64,000 nucleotides of DNA, from positions 1 through 64,000 of the forward strand of contig CAVOQC010000005.1 of assembly GCA_963698265.1 (NCBI GenBank), written 5' to 3'. How positions within the stretch are numbered: position 1 is the stretch's first letter; the number at the start of each line of letters is the position of its first letter. The notes below the pieces were generated by a model. It had not been told where the DNA came from, ran no database searches, and saw nothing but the letters and a program-made list of their open reading frames with translations. This stretch comes from FEB-7 sp963698265 (GTDB taxonomy: Bacteria; Pseudomonadota; Gammaproteobacteria; Burkholderiales; Usitatibacteraceae). Position numbers and translations under genes: made by a program. Positions 38,511 through 46,268 of this stretch are shown here, one piece after another.

Positions 38511-40601
38511 TCAGGCGGCCAGCCGCGAGATGTCGGCCACGCGGTTCAGGAGCCTCTCGAGGCCGGTGAGGAGCGCCAGGCGGTTGGCGCGCACGGCGAG
38601 ATCCTCCGCGTTCACCAGGACCTTGTCGAAGAAGGCGTCGACGTCGGCGCGCACGCCCGCGAGCACCACGAGCGCGGCCGGGAAGTCGCCGCTCGCCACG
38701 CTGGCATCGACCCGCGGCGTCATGGCCGCTATCGCCTCGTGCAGGCGCCGCTCCTCGTCCTGCGCCAGGAGCGAGCTGTCGATTCCGTCGGAGCGCCCCG
38801 ACTTGTCGAGGATGTTCTTCACGCGCTTGTTGGCCGAGGCGAGCGCGCCGGATTCGGGGAGCTTCGCGAACGCCGCCACCGCCTCGAGCCTCGCGCGCAC
38901 CTGGTCGAACCGCGCGGGCCGCTGCGACACCACGGCCTCCACCTGGTTCGTCGTGAATCCGAGATCGCGAAGATAGCCGCGCAGGCGGTCGTAGACGAAG
39001 TCCTCGAGTTCCGGCACCCCCTTTTCCCCGAAAGGTTCGGTGGCCGCAAGCGTGATCTCGTGGAAATCGAGATCGAGCTTTCGTTCGACGAGGATGCGGA
39101 TCACCCCGAGCGCGGCCCGCCGCAGCCCGAACGGGTCCTTGTCCCCCGTGGGCGCCTGCCCGATGGAGAAGAGCCCGGCGAGCGCGTCCAGCCGGTCGGC
39201 CAGCGCCACCGCGATGCTCACGTCGCCGTCGGGAAGACTGTCGCCCGCGAACCGCGGCCAGTAATGCTGCTCGATCGCGCGCACGACGGAGGGCTCCTCG
39301 TCGTCGGCCTGTGCGTAGTGCTTGCCCATGACGCCCTGCAGCTCCGGGAACTCGCCCACCATGAGCGTCACGAGATCGGCTTTCGCGAGCAGCGCGGCCC
39401 GATCCGCGTAAGGCATGCCCCGGGCGCCGCGCGGAAGTTTCGCCTGGATGCGCGTGGCGAGCTTGCGCAGGCGCTCCACGCGCTCGAGCTGCGTGCCGAG
39501 CTTGCCGTGATAGACGATGGTCGCGAGCTGCGGGACGCGATCGGCGAGCTTCGTGCGCCGGTCGGTCTCGTAGAAGAAGCGCGCATCGGCCAGGCGCGGT
39601 CGCACCACGCGCTCGTTGCCCTGCACGATGCGGGACGGGTCGGCCGGGCGCAGGTTCGAGACGAGGAGGAATTTCTCCGCGAGCTTCCCGTCCGGCTCGA
39701 ACAGCGGGAAATACTTCTGGTTCTGCCGCATCGTGAGAATGAGGCACTCCTGCGGCACCGCGAGATACTCGCGCTCGAAGCGGCCCGCATACACCGTGGG
39801 CATCTCCACCAGCGCCGTCACCTCGTCGAGCAACGCTGCGCAGTCGTCCTGCGGCCCCAGGTTGGCGCTTTCGCGGGCGGCCGCCTCGGTGAGCGCCCGG
39901 AGGATCTCGGCACGGCGCTCGGCGAAGCCCGCGATCACGCCGCCCTCCTCCGACAGCCTGCGCACGTATTCCTCCGGGTTCGCGAGTGCGATGTCGCGCT
40001 CGCCCTGGAATCGATGGCCGTGCGTGATGCGACCGGCACGCAGGCCCAGCACTGCGACGTCGACTATCTCGGTGCCGTGCAATGCCACGAGCCCGTGCGC
40101 CGGCCGGACGAATTGCACCGTCGTGACGCCGTCGGCGAGCTGGTAGCTCATCACCTTGGGAATGGGCAATCCCGCAATGGCTTCCTCGAGCGCGGCCTGG
40201 AGTCCCTCGGCCAGTCCCACCGATGGCGCCATAGCCTCGGCGAACAGGGTCTCGCTCTTTCCGTCCGCGCGCCGCTTGAGGGCCGCCGGATCCGTGCCCT
40301 CCAGGCCGGACGCGGCAAGCTTCTTCAGCAGCGCCGGCGTGGGGCTTCCGTCCGCCGCGAGGCCGACCGCCACCGGCATGAGCTTCACCTCCACCGCCCG
40401 CGGCTGCGTGGCGGCGCGAACCGCGCTGAGGGACGCCGCCAGCCGGCGCGGCGTGGCGTACGCCCTGGCCTCGCAAGCCTCCTCCAGGAATCCGCGCTTG
40501 CCGAGCCCCGCCTCGATCCCCGACGCGAAAGCCTCTCCCAGCCGGTTGAGCGCCCGCGGCGGCAACTCCTCGGTGAGGAGCTCGACCAGCAGCGTCGTCA
40601 C
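38511..40601 (-). CDS. glyS: Glycine--tRNA ligase beta subunit
   Basis: Beta subunit of the bacterial alpha2beta2-type glycyl-tRNA synthetase; it binds tRNA-Gly, while GlyQ carries the catalytic site. The 696-residue protein starts LLVELLTEELPPRAL and has the family blocks ARFFYETDRRTKLADR, HD-like segment and a C-terminal anticodon-binding region. I start at GTG 40601, which overlaps the glyQ stop (GTGA). The very long upstream open frame is a shadow. Length is normal. Confidence 0.96.
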   Translation of the reverse strand: MTTLLVELLTEELPPRALNRLGEAFASGIEAGLGKRGFLEEACEARAYATPRRLAASLSAVRAATQPRAVEVKLMPVAVGLAADGSPTPALLKKLAASGLEGTDPAALKRRADGKSETLFAEAMAPSVGLAEGLQAALEEAIAGLPIPKVMSYQLADGVTTVQFVRPAHGLVALHGTEIVDVAVLGLRAGRITHGHRFQGERDIALANPEEYVRRLSEEGGVIAGFAERRAEILRALTEAAARESANLGPQDDCAALLDEVTALVEMPTVYAGRFEREYLAVPQECLILTMRQNQKYFPLFEPDGKLAEKFLLVSNLRPADPSRIVQGNERVVRPRLADARFFYETDRRTKLADRVPQLATIVYHGKLGTQLERVERLRKLATRIQAKLPRGARGMPYADRAALLAKADLVTLMVGEFPELQGVMGKHYAQADDEEPSVVRAIEQHYWPRFAGDSLPDGDVSIAVALADRLDALAGLFSIGQAPTGDKDPFGLRRAALGVIRILVERKLDLDFHEITLAATEPFGEKGVPELEDFVYDRLRGYLRDLGFTTNQVEAVVSQRPARFDQVRARLEAVAAFAKLPESGALASANKRVKNILDKSGRSDGIDSSLLAQDEERRLHEAIAAMTPRVDASVASGDFPAALVVLAGVRADVDAFFDKVLVNAEDLAVRANRLALLTGLERLLNRVADISRLAA

Positions 40602-41500
40602 GATGCGCTCCCGAGCATGGGGAAGCCCAGCCGCTCGCGCGACTCGAAGTAGCTCTGCGCGACGGCCTTCGCGAGCGTGCGGATACGACCTATGTAGGTG
40701 GCGCGCTCGGTGACCGAAATGGCACCGCGCGCATCCAGCAGGTTGAAGGTGTGCGCGGCCTTGAGCACCTGCTCGTAGGCCGGGAGGGCGAGTTGCCTCG
40801 CCATCAGGTGCTTCGCGCCCTTCTCGTGGTCGCCGAAATGCCGGAACAGCGACTCCGTGTCCGACTCCTCGAAGTTGTAGGTCGACTGCTCCACCTCGTT
40901 CTGGTGGAAGACGTCCCGATAGGCGAGGCGATGCGTGCGCCCGCCCTCCTTGCGCTCGGTCCACACGAGGTCGAAGACGTTCTCCACGCCCTGCAGGTAC
41001 ATCGCGAGGCGCTCCAGGCCGTAGGTGATCTCGCCGGTGATCGGCTTGCAGTCGAGGCCGCCGACCTGCTGGAAGTAGGTGAACTGCGTGATCTCCATGC
41101 CGTTCATCCACACTTCCCAGCCCAGCCCCCACGCGCCCAGCGTCGGGTTCTCCCAGTCGTCCTCGACAAAGCGCACGTCGTTCGCCTTCAGGTCGAAGCC
41201 CAGGGATTCGAGGGATCCCAGGTAGAGCTCCAGGATGTCCGTCGGCGAAGGCTTGAGCACCACCTGGAACTGGTAGTAGTGCTGCAGGCGGTTGGGGTTG
41301 TTGCCGTAGCGCCCGTCCTTGGGCCGGCGCGAAGGCTGCACGTAGGCCGCGCGCCAGGGCTCCGGTCCCAGCGAGCGCAGGAAGGTCGCGGTGTGCGAGG
41401 TCCCCGCGCCCACCTCCATGTCTATGGGCTGAAGGATCGCGCAACCGCGGCTTCCCCAGTACGACTGGAGGCGGAGGATGATGTCCTGGAAGGTGATCAT
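40598..41500 (-). CDS. glyQ: Glycine--tRNA ligase alpha subunit
   Basis: Catalytic subunit of the tetrameric bacterial glycyl-tRNA synthetase. The 300-residue class II protein has TFQDIILRLQSYW at the N-terminus, AYVQPSRRPKDGRYGNNP (motif 2 region) and GLERLAMYLQGV (motif 3). The ATG at 41500 is the standard start. It heads glyQ-glyS-gmhB-plsC-ygjP-like-gloA. A TAAAAT box on the minus strand at 41526-41521 may be its -10 element. Confidence 0.97.
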   Translation of the reverse strand: MITFQDIILRLQSYWGSRGCAILQPIDMEVGAGTSHTATFLRSLGPEPWRAAYVQPSRRPKDGRYGNNPNRLQHYYQFQVVLKPSPTDILELYLGSLESLGFDLKANDVRFVEDDWENPTLGAWGLGWEVWMNGMEITQFTYFQQVGGLDCKPITGEITYGLERLAMYLQGVENVFDLVWTERKEGGRTHRLAYRDVFHQNEVEQSTYNFEESDTESLFRHFGDHEKGAKHLMARQLALPAYEQVLKAAHTFNLLDARGAISVTERATYIGRIRTLAKAVAQSYFESRERLGFPMLGSAS

Positions 41501-41557
41501 GGGCGGCCCGAAAGCTCGTCATTTTACGGGCTTCCCGGGGGGTGCAGGGAGCTTCCC

Positions 41558-41566
41558 TGCTAGAAT
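41558..41566 (+). promoter_or_regulatory. Extended -10 element of the methyltransferase gene
   Basis: TGCTAGAAT ends seven bases before the ATG at 41574, so the start of transcription would fall on or next to the start codon (leaderless). A 7-bp inverted repeat GCAGGGA / TCCCTGC (41544-41550 / 41554-41560) overlaps its upstream edge and could be an operator shared with divergent glyQ. Confidence 0.45.
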
Positions 41567-41573
41567 TCGCCGC

Positions 41574-42374
41574 ATGTCCGCACCCGCCGGAAATGCGCAA
41601 TCGATTCCGGCGCAAGCGCCGGCCTGGAAGACCTGCCTCGGCCCCGATTGCGTCCCGCCGCCGGCCTATTTCTCCGGCCTGAACGAGGCGCTCGCCTCGA
41701 GCCTTCGCCGCCCGCCGCGGCGCGTCCTCGAGCTCGGTTGCGCCGCAGCCCGCCTGGGGGCCCTCGTCCGCGAACGCTTTCCCGGCGTCCACTACACCGG
41801 CATCGAGATCAACGCACAGGCAGCCGGGATCGCGCGCACGCGCATCGACCGGGTCATCGAGAAGCGGCTCGAGGACATCGACTTCGCCGCCGAGGGCATC
41901 GGCGACGGCACGATCGACACGGTGATCGCCGGTGACGTCCTCGAGCACCTCTACGACCCCTGGCGCGCCCTGCTGCGCATCCGGCCCCTGCTCACCGCGG
42001 ATGCGCAGGTCGCGGCGTGCCTGCCCAACGTGCGCAACCTCTTCATTCATGAGCAGCTGCACAACCTGGGCACGTGGCGCTACGACGCCCAGGGCCTGCT
42101 CGACGTCACGCACATCCGGTTCTTCACGCTCGCCGACATCCGCAGCCTCTTCCTCGAGACGGGTTTCGCGGTGGACGACATCGGTTGCCATCTCGACCCC
42201 CGCTTCGCAGCGATCTACGAAGCCAATCGCGACAAGACGAACGTCACCTTGCAGGCAGGGCGTCTCAAGATCGAGAACCTCTCCCACGCCGAGTTCCAGG
42301 AATACTGCACGCTGCAGTTCATCGTGCGCGCCCGGCTTGCCGGGGCGGCGGTCAGCGCGGCGGCGCCCGCCTGA
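41574..42374 (+). CDS. Class I SAM-dependent methyltransferase
   Basis: Substrate unknown. The 266-residue product has motif I VLELGCAAARLGALV, the acidic loop GIEINAQAAG, and the motif IV region VIAGDVLEHLYDPW, with FFTLADIRSLFLETGF after it, typical of the Methyltransf_11/23 group that acts on small molecules or sugars. I start at the ATG at 41574 (MSAPAGNAQS). There is no Shine-Dalgarno; an extended -10 box directly before the start suggests a leaderless mRNA. The 3' end overlaps the convergent lnt gene by 23 bases. Confidence 0.85.
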   Translation: MSAPAGNAQSIPAQAPAWKTCLGPDCVPPPAYFSGLNEALASSLRRPPRRVLELGCAAARLGALVRERFPGVHYTGIEINAQAAGIARTRIDRVIEKRLEDIDFAAEGIGDGTIDTVIAGDVLEHLYDPWRALLRIRPLLTADAQVAACLPNVRNLFIHEQLHNLGTWRYDAQGLLDVTHIRFFTLADIRSLFLETGFAVDDIGCHLDPRFAAIYEANRDKTNVTLQAGRLKIENLSHAEFQEYCTLQFIVRARLAGAAVSAAAPA

Positions 42375-43884
42375 GCGCTGCGGCGGCGAGCACCGCGGCC
42401 ACCAGCGCGAGCGCGGCGAGATTGCCCCAGCGCACGAAGGGCGTGGCGCCCGCGTGCGGAACGGGGCTCGCGGCGAGCGCTCCCCGCGTGAACTGCGGCA
42501 GCCTCGCGACCACCCTGCCCGTTGCGTCGATGGCGGCGGTCACGCCCGTATTGGTAGCGCGCACCATCCAGCGGCCGGTTTCGAGCGCGCGCATCTGCGA
42601 GAACTGGAGATGCTGGTCCGCCGCGAGGGACTCGCCGAACCACGCGTCGTTGCTCACGTTGAGAAGCACTCCCGCCTGCGGCAGGGCAGCGATGAGTTCC
42701 TCGCCGAAGATGTCCTCGTAGCAGATCGCCACCGCCCAGGTCGTGCCGCCCGCCGCGAGGGGCGGCTGGATCGCCTCGCCGTGCGCGAAGTCGGTGAGCG
42801 GGATCTTCAGCACCGCGAGGATCCAGCCGAACCCCGGGGGGATGAACTCGCCGAAAGGCACGAGGTGGCGCTTGCGATACGAAGCCTGCGCCCCCGCCCC
42901 GATGCGCACCACGCTGTTCCAGTACTCGAAGCCTCCGCCCGCGGCATCGCGTTCGACTGCGCCGACGAGGATGTCCTTTCCGCGCTCGCGGGCGTGCTCG
43001 CGCAGGGCATCGAGGTAGCCCGCGGGCAGCAGGTCCAGGAAGGCGGGCAACGCGGTCTCCGGCAGGATCACGACTCGCGCGGGGCTCTGCACCGCCTGCG
43101 AGAAATAGTCGCGCAACGTGCGCTCGCGGACGTCCTCGCGCCACTTGAGGCTCTGCGGGACGTTTCCCTGCAACAGCGCGACCGGTACCGGGTCGCCCGC
43201 CGGCGACGTCCAGGCAACGGTTCGAAGCACCGCCCCGCCCGCGAGAAGCACCACGAACGCGCCCACGAGAACCGCCCGGCGCCTCGACCACGCCGGGCTA
43301 CCCGCGAACGCCGCCAGGATCGCTGCCGCAGCCGCCGCGGCGAACGATACGCCGTACGCTCCCAGCACCGGTGCGTATCCCGCCAGGGGGCTCGCCGGCA
43401 CCTGGGAGTAGCCGACGACGAGCCAGGGAAATCCGGTGAAGAGCCATCCGCGCACCCATTCGCAGAGCACGAAGGCGGCGGGCATGGCGGCCAGGGCGAA
43501 AGGCGCTTGGGGCGGCGAGAGCCGGTGCGACACCCAGCCCGCCGCCGCGGGAAAGAGCGCGAGGTAGGCGCAGAAGAGAAATGTGGCCGCGGCGGCGAGC
43601 ACCACGGGCATGTGGCCGAACTCGTGCAGGCTCACGAACACCCACGAAACGCCCGCGAGGTTGAGCCCCAGGCCGAACGCGCACCCCGAGATCGCGGCCT
43701 GCAAGGGCGAGCCGCTGCGCGACCAGGCGAGGAAGAGCACTGCAAGCGAGGCGATGGGCACCGGCCAGGCGTAGAGGGGCGCGAACCCCAGCACCGCGGC
43801 CGCCCCCGCCGCGGCCGGAAGCGCGACACCCCAGGCAAGTACGTGGGCGGCGGAGCGCACCGGCGGCGCGCCCGCCGCGGTCAC
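42352..43884 (-). CDS. lnt: Apolipoprotein N-acyltransferase
   Basis: Adds the third acyl chain to lipoproteins in the inner membrane, required for Lol sorting. The 510-residue product has about six N-terminal membrane helices (to about residue 200), a nitrilase-like periplasmic domain with the Glu-Lys-Cys triad (LPETALP, YRKRHLVPFGEF, AICYEDIF), and a C-terminal helix. I start at GTG 43884, which overlaps the corC stop (GTGA). The order phoH-ybeY-corC-lnt is conserved. LolB, which inserts the finished lipoproteins, is encoded at 61.3 kb. Confidence 0.95.
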   Translation of the reverse strand: MTAAGAPPVRSAAHVLAWGVALPAAAGAAAVLGFAPLYAWPVPIASLAVLFLAWSRSGSPLQAAISGCAFGLGLNLAGVSWVFVSLHEFGHMPVVLAAAATFLFCAYLALFPAAAGWVSHRLSPPQAPFALAAMPAAFVLCEWVRGWLFTGFPWLVVGYSQVPASPLAGYAPVLGAYGVSFAAAAAAAILAAFAGSPAWSRRRAVLVGAFVVLLAGGAVLRTVAWTSPAGDPVPVALLQGNVPQSLKWREDVRERTLRDYFSQAVQSPARVVILPETALPAFLDLLPAGYLDALREHARERGKDILVGAVERDAAGGGFEYWNSVVRIGAGAQASYRKRHLVPFGEFIPPGFGWILAVLKIPLTDFAHGEAIQPPLAAGGTTWAVAICYEDIFGEELIAALPQAGVLLNVSNDAWFGESLAADQHLQFSQMRALETGRWMVRATNTGVTAAIDATGRVVARLPQFTRGALAASPVPHAGATPFVRWGNLAALALVAAVLAAAALRRAPPR

Positions 43885-44726
43885 CCGTCTTCCCCGGCGG
43901 GAACCGGAACGCTGCGCCGCTCGACCAGCAGCGAATGAAGCTTGCGGCTGTCGGACCGGATCACGTGGAAGGCCATGCCGTCGATCACCACCATTTCCCC
44001 GCGCTTGGGCAGGCGCCCGAAGCGGGAGAGCACGAGCCCGCCGACCGTGTCGTGATCGTCGTCGGCGAACGCGGTGCCGAAGTGCGCGTTGAAGTCCGCG
44101 ATCTCCGTGACCGCCTTCACGCGGAAGCGGCCGTTGCGGTCGGCGAGGATGTTGTCCTCGGTCTCGTCGAAGTCGTACTCGTCCTCGATGTCGCCCACGA
44201 TCTGCTCGATCACGTCCTCGATGGTGACGATCCCCGCAACACCTCCGTATTCGTCCACGACGATCGCGATGTGGTTGCGGTTGGCGCGGAACTCCTTGAG
44301 CAGCACGTTCAGCCGCTTCGATTCCGGCACGAACACCGCGGGGCGAAGCATGTCGCGCACGCTGAACTCCGACTCCGCGTAGAAGCGCAGCAGGTCCTTC
44401 GCGAGGAGGATGCCGATCACGTTGTCGCGGTTCTCCTCCCACACCGGGAAGCGCGAGTGCGCCGTCTCGATCACGTGGGGAATGAACTTCTCCGGGCTCT
44501 CCTCCACGTCGATCATGTCCATCTGCGAGCGCGGGATCATCACGTCGGCCACCCGCATCTCGGAGACCTGCAGCACCCCCTCGATCATGGCAAGCGCGTC
44601 CGCGTCGAGGATCTTGCGCTCGAAGGCCGAATGCAGCAGCTCCACCAGCTGGTCCCGGTCCTCGGGCTCCCTCAGCAGGAATGAGGAGAGGCGCTCGAGG
44701 AGGCTCGGCTTGGGAGGTTCGTCCAT
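43881..44726 (-). CDS. corC: CorC/HlyC family CBS-domain protein
   Basis: Cytoplasmic protein implicated in magnesium/cobalt efflux. The 281-residue product has an N-terminal helical segment, a pair of CBS domains (about 65-195; MIPRSQMDMIDVEES and VVDEYGGVAGIVTIEDVIEQ) and a C-terminal CorC_HlyC transporter-associated domain (about 205-275; FRVKAVTEIADFNAHFG). No membrane helix is present, as usual for the short CorC type. It lies between ybeY and lnt; a 67-base gap follows ybeY. Confidence 0.94.
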   Translation of the reverse strand: MDEPPKPSLLERLSSFLLREPEDRDQLVELLHSAFERKILDADALAMIEGVLQVSEMRVADVMIPRSQMDMIDVEESPEKFIPHVIETAHSRFPVWEENRDNVIGILLAKDLLRFYAESEFSVRDMLRPAVFVPESKRLNVLLKEFRANRNHIAIVVDEYGGVAGIVTIEDVIEQIVGDIEDEYDFDETEDNILADRNGRFRVKAVTEIADFNAHFGTAFADDDHDTVGGLVLSRFGRLPKRGEMVVIDGMAFHVIRSDSRKLHSLLVERRSVPVPAGEDG

Positions 44727-44793
44727 TCGGGGATGCGGGGGATTTGGGTCCGGGATACTCTATCAGACCCGGCGTGGGGCCATGGGCGGGCGC

Positions 44794-45243
44794 CTACCCT
44801 GCCGCGTAGGGATCGCCGAATCCCAGCCGGCGCAGGATCGCGCGCTCGCGCCGCTCCATGCGCCGGGCGTCGTCCTCCCGCTCGTGGTCGAGGCCCTGCA
44901 GGTGCAGCAATCCGTGCACGAGGAGGTGGGCGTGGTGGGCCTGGACGGCCTTGCCCTGGTCGCGGGCCTCGCGCGCCACCACCGGCGCGCAGATCACGAT
45001 GTCGCCGGCGAGCTCTCCGCGCGGCGCGTCGTCGTAGATGAAGGTGAGGACGTTGGTGGCGCGGTCCTTGCGGCGGAACGCCCGGTTGAGCCGCCGGCCC
45101 TCGGTCTCGGCCACGTAGCGCACCGTCACGGCGGCCCGGCGCGCAAGCGCCGCCCGCGCCCACGCGCGAAGCGCCGCATCTCCCGGTATGTGGCGGGCCC
45201 GCGAGGCCCGCTGCACGACGAGAGTCAGGTCCCGGCCGCTCAC
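44794..45243 (-). CDS. ybeY: Endoribonuclease YbeY (16S rRNA maturation)
   Basis: Single-strand endonuclease for 16S 3'-end processing and 70S ribosome quality control. The 149-residue product has the zinc motif HGLLHLQGLDHE (H3-H5-H type) and the conserved RRKDRATNVLTF. The start is GTG 45243, which overlaps the phoH stop (GTGA); the frame runs open far upstream but only this part is similar to YbeY. The phoH-ybeY pair is near-universal in bacteria. Confidence 0.94.
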   Translation of the reverse strand: MSGRDLTLVVQRASRARHIPGDAALRAWARAALARRAAVTVRYVAETEGRRLNRAFRRKDRATNVLTFIYDDAPRGELAGDIVICAPVVAREARDQGKAVQAHHAHLLVHGLLHLQGLDHEREDDARRMERRERAILRRLGFGDPYAAG

Positions 45244-46196
45244 GTCTTCTTGCCGGAGCGGCGCTCGTAGGCGTCGACGATCGCCTGGACCAGCGGGTGG
45301 CGCACCACGTCCTCGGACTGGAAGATCGTGAAGGCGATGCCGCGCACGTCGGTGAGCACGCTTCTGGCGTCGACGAGCCCCGAAGTCTGGCCGCGCGCGA
45401 GGTCGATCTGCGTCACGTCCCCCGTCACGACCGCCTTCGAGCCGAAGCCGATGCGCGTAAGGAACATCTTCATCTGCTCGGGCGTCGTGTTCTGGGCCTC
45501 GTCCAGGATGATGAAGGAGTGGTTGAGCGTGCGCCCGCGCATGAAGGCGAGCGGCGCGACCTCGATCGCGCCCCGCTCGAAGAGGCGGTTCACCTTGTCG
45601 TAGCCCATGAGGTCGTAGAGCGCGTCGTAGAGCGGGCGCAGGTACGGATCGACCTTCTGGGCGAGGTCTCCGGGAAGAAAGCCCAGCTTCTCGCCCGCTT
45701 CCACCGCCGGCCGGGTAAGGAGGATGCGCTTCACCGCGTCGCGCTCGAACGAGTCGACGGCGGCGGCGACCGCGAGGAAGGTCTTTCCGGTTCCCGCGGG
45801 GCCGACGCCGAAGGTGATGTCGTGGCTGCGAATCTGCTGCAGGTACTGGGCCTGGCGGGGCGTGCGCGCGGTGAGCTCGCTCTTCCTCGGCAGGCGCAGC
45901 GCGGGCGATTCCGGCGCGCCCTCCTGGGGCGATCTCGCAATCTCTACCAGGCCCAGCTGGATGTCCTCGACCAGGAGTTCCTTCGCGGCAAGGTCGTAGA
46001 ACTTGTTCAGCGCCCGCACCGCGAGGTCGACCTGCGCCGCCTGGCCGGTGATGCTGAACCGCTCCGCCCGGCGCCGGATGCTCACGTCGAGCGCGGTCTC
46101 GACCTGGCGCAGGTTCTCGTCGAGCGCGCCGCACAGCATGGAAAGGCGCGCGTTGTCGACGGGCGTAAACGCCACTTCCTGGGTCTGGTTCTTCAC
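45240..46196 (-). CDS. ybeZ: PhoH-like ATPase (YbeZ)
   Basis: P-loop ATPase related to superfamily I helicases; it works with YbeY in RNA metabolism. The 318-residue product has an N-terminal KH-like segment (about 45-75), Walker A VGPAGTGKTF, Walker B IILDEAQNTTPEQ, and VVTGDVTQIDL. It normally follows miaB directly. Here the two metalloprotease genes lie between miaB and ybeZ, with a strong hairpin (46211-46243) just upstream. A TACAAT box at 46246-46241 may provide a separate promoter. Confidence 0.95.
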   Translation of the reverse strand: MKNQTQEVAFTPVDNARLSMLCGALDENLRQVETALDVSIRRRAERFSITGQAAQVDLAVRALNKFYDLAAKELLVEDIQLGLVEIARSPQEGAPESPALRLPRKSELTARTPRQAQYLQQIRSHDITFGVGPAGTGKTFLAVAAAVDSFERDAVKRILLTRPAVEAGEKLGFLPGDLAQKVDPYLRPLYDALYDLMGYDKVNRLFERGAIEVAPLAFMRGRTLNHSFIILDEAQNTTPEQMKMFLTRIGFGSKAVVTGDVTQIDLARGQTSGLVDARSVLTDVRGIAFTIFQSEDVVRHPLVQAIVDAYERRSGKKT

Positions 46197-46210
46197 GGGG
46201 CGGTCATGGG

Positions 46211-46243
46211 AATGGGCCTGCCGGGACTACCGGCAGGCCCATT
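46211..46243 (-). terminator. Hairpin separating the metalloprotease genes from ybeZ
   Basis: A perfect 14-bp stem (46211-46224 with 46230-46243), GC-rich, with a 5-nt loop lies 25 bases past the stop of the metalloprotease gene and 14 bases before ybeZ. There is no U-run, so it is terminator-like rather than a canonical terminator. The upstream arm contains a TACAAT -10 like sequence for ybeZ on the minus strand. Confidence 0.5.
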
Positions 46244-46268
46244 GTAGCGGTGGCGCGGGGCGTGGGCC

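Noticed and set aside
38511..42287. 1258-codon frame extending glyS upstream
   Set aside because: The upstream part is a shadow of glyQ and the methyltransferase region; the GTGA overlap with glyQ gives the real start at 40601.
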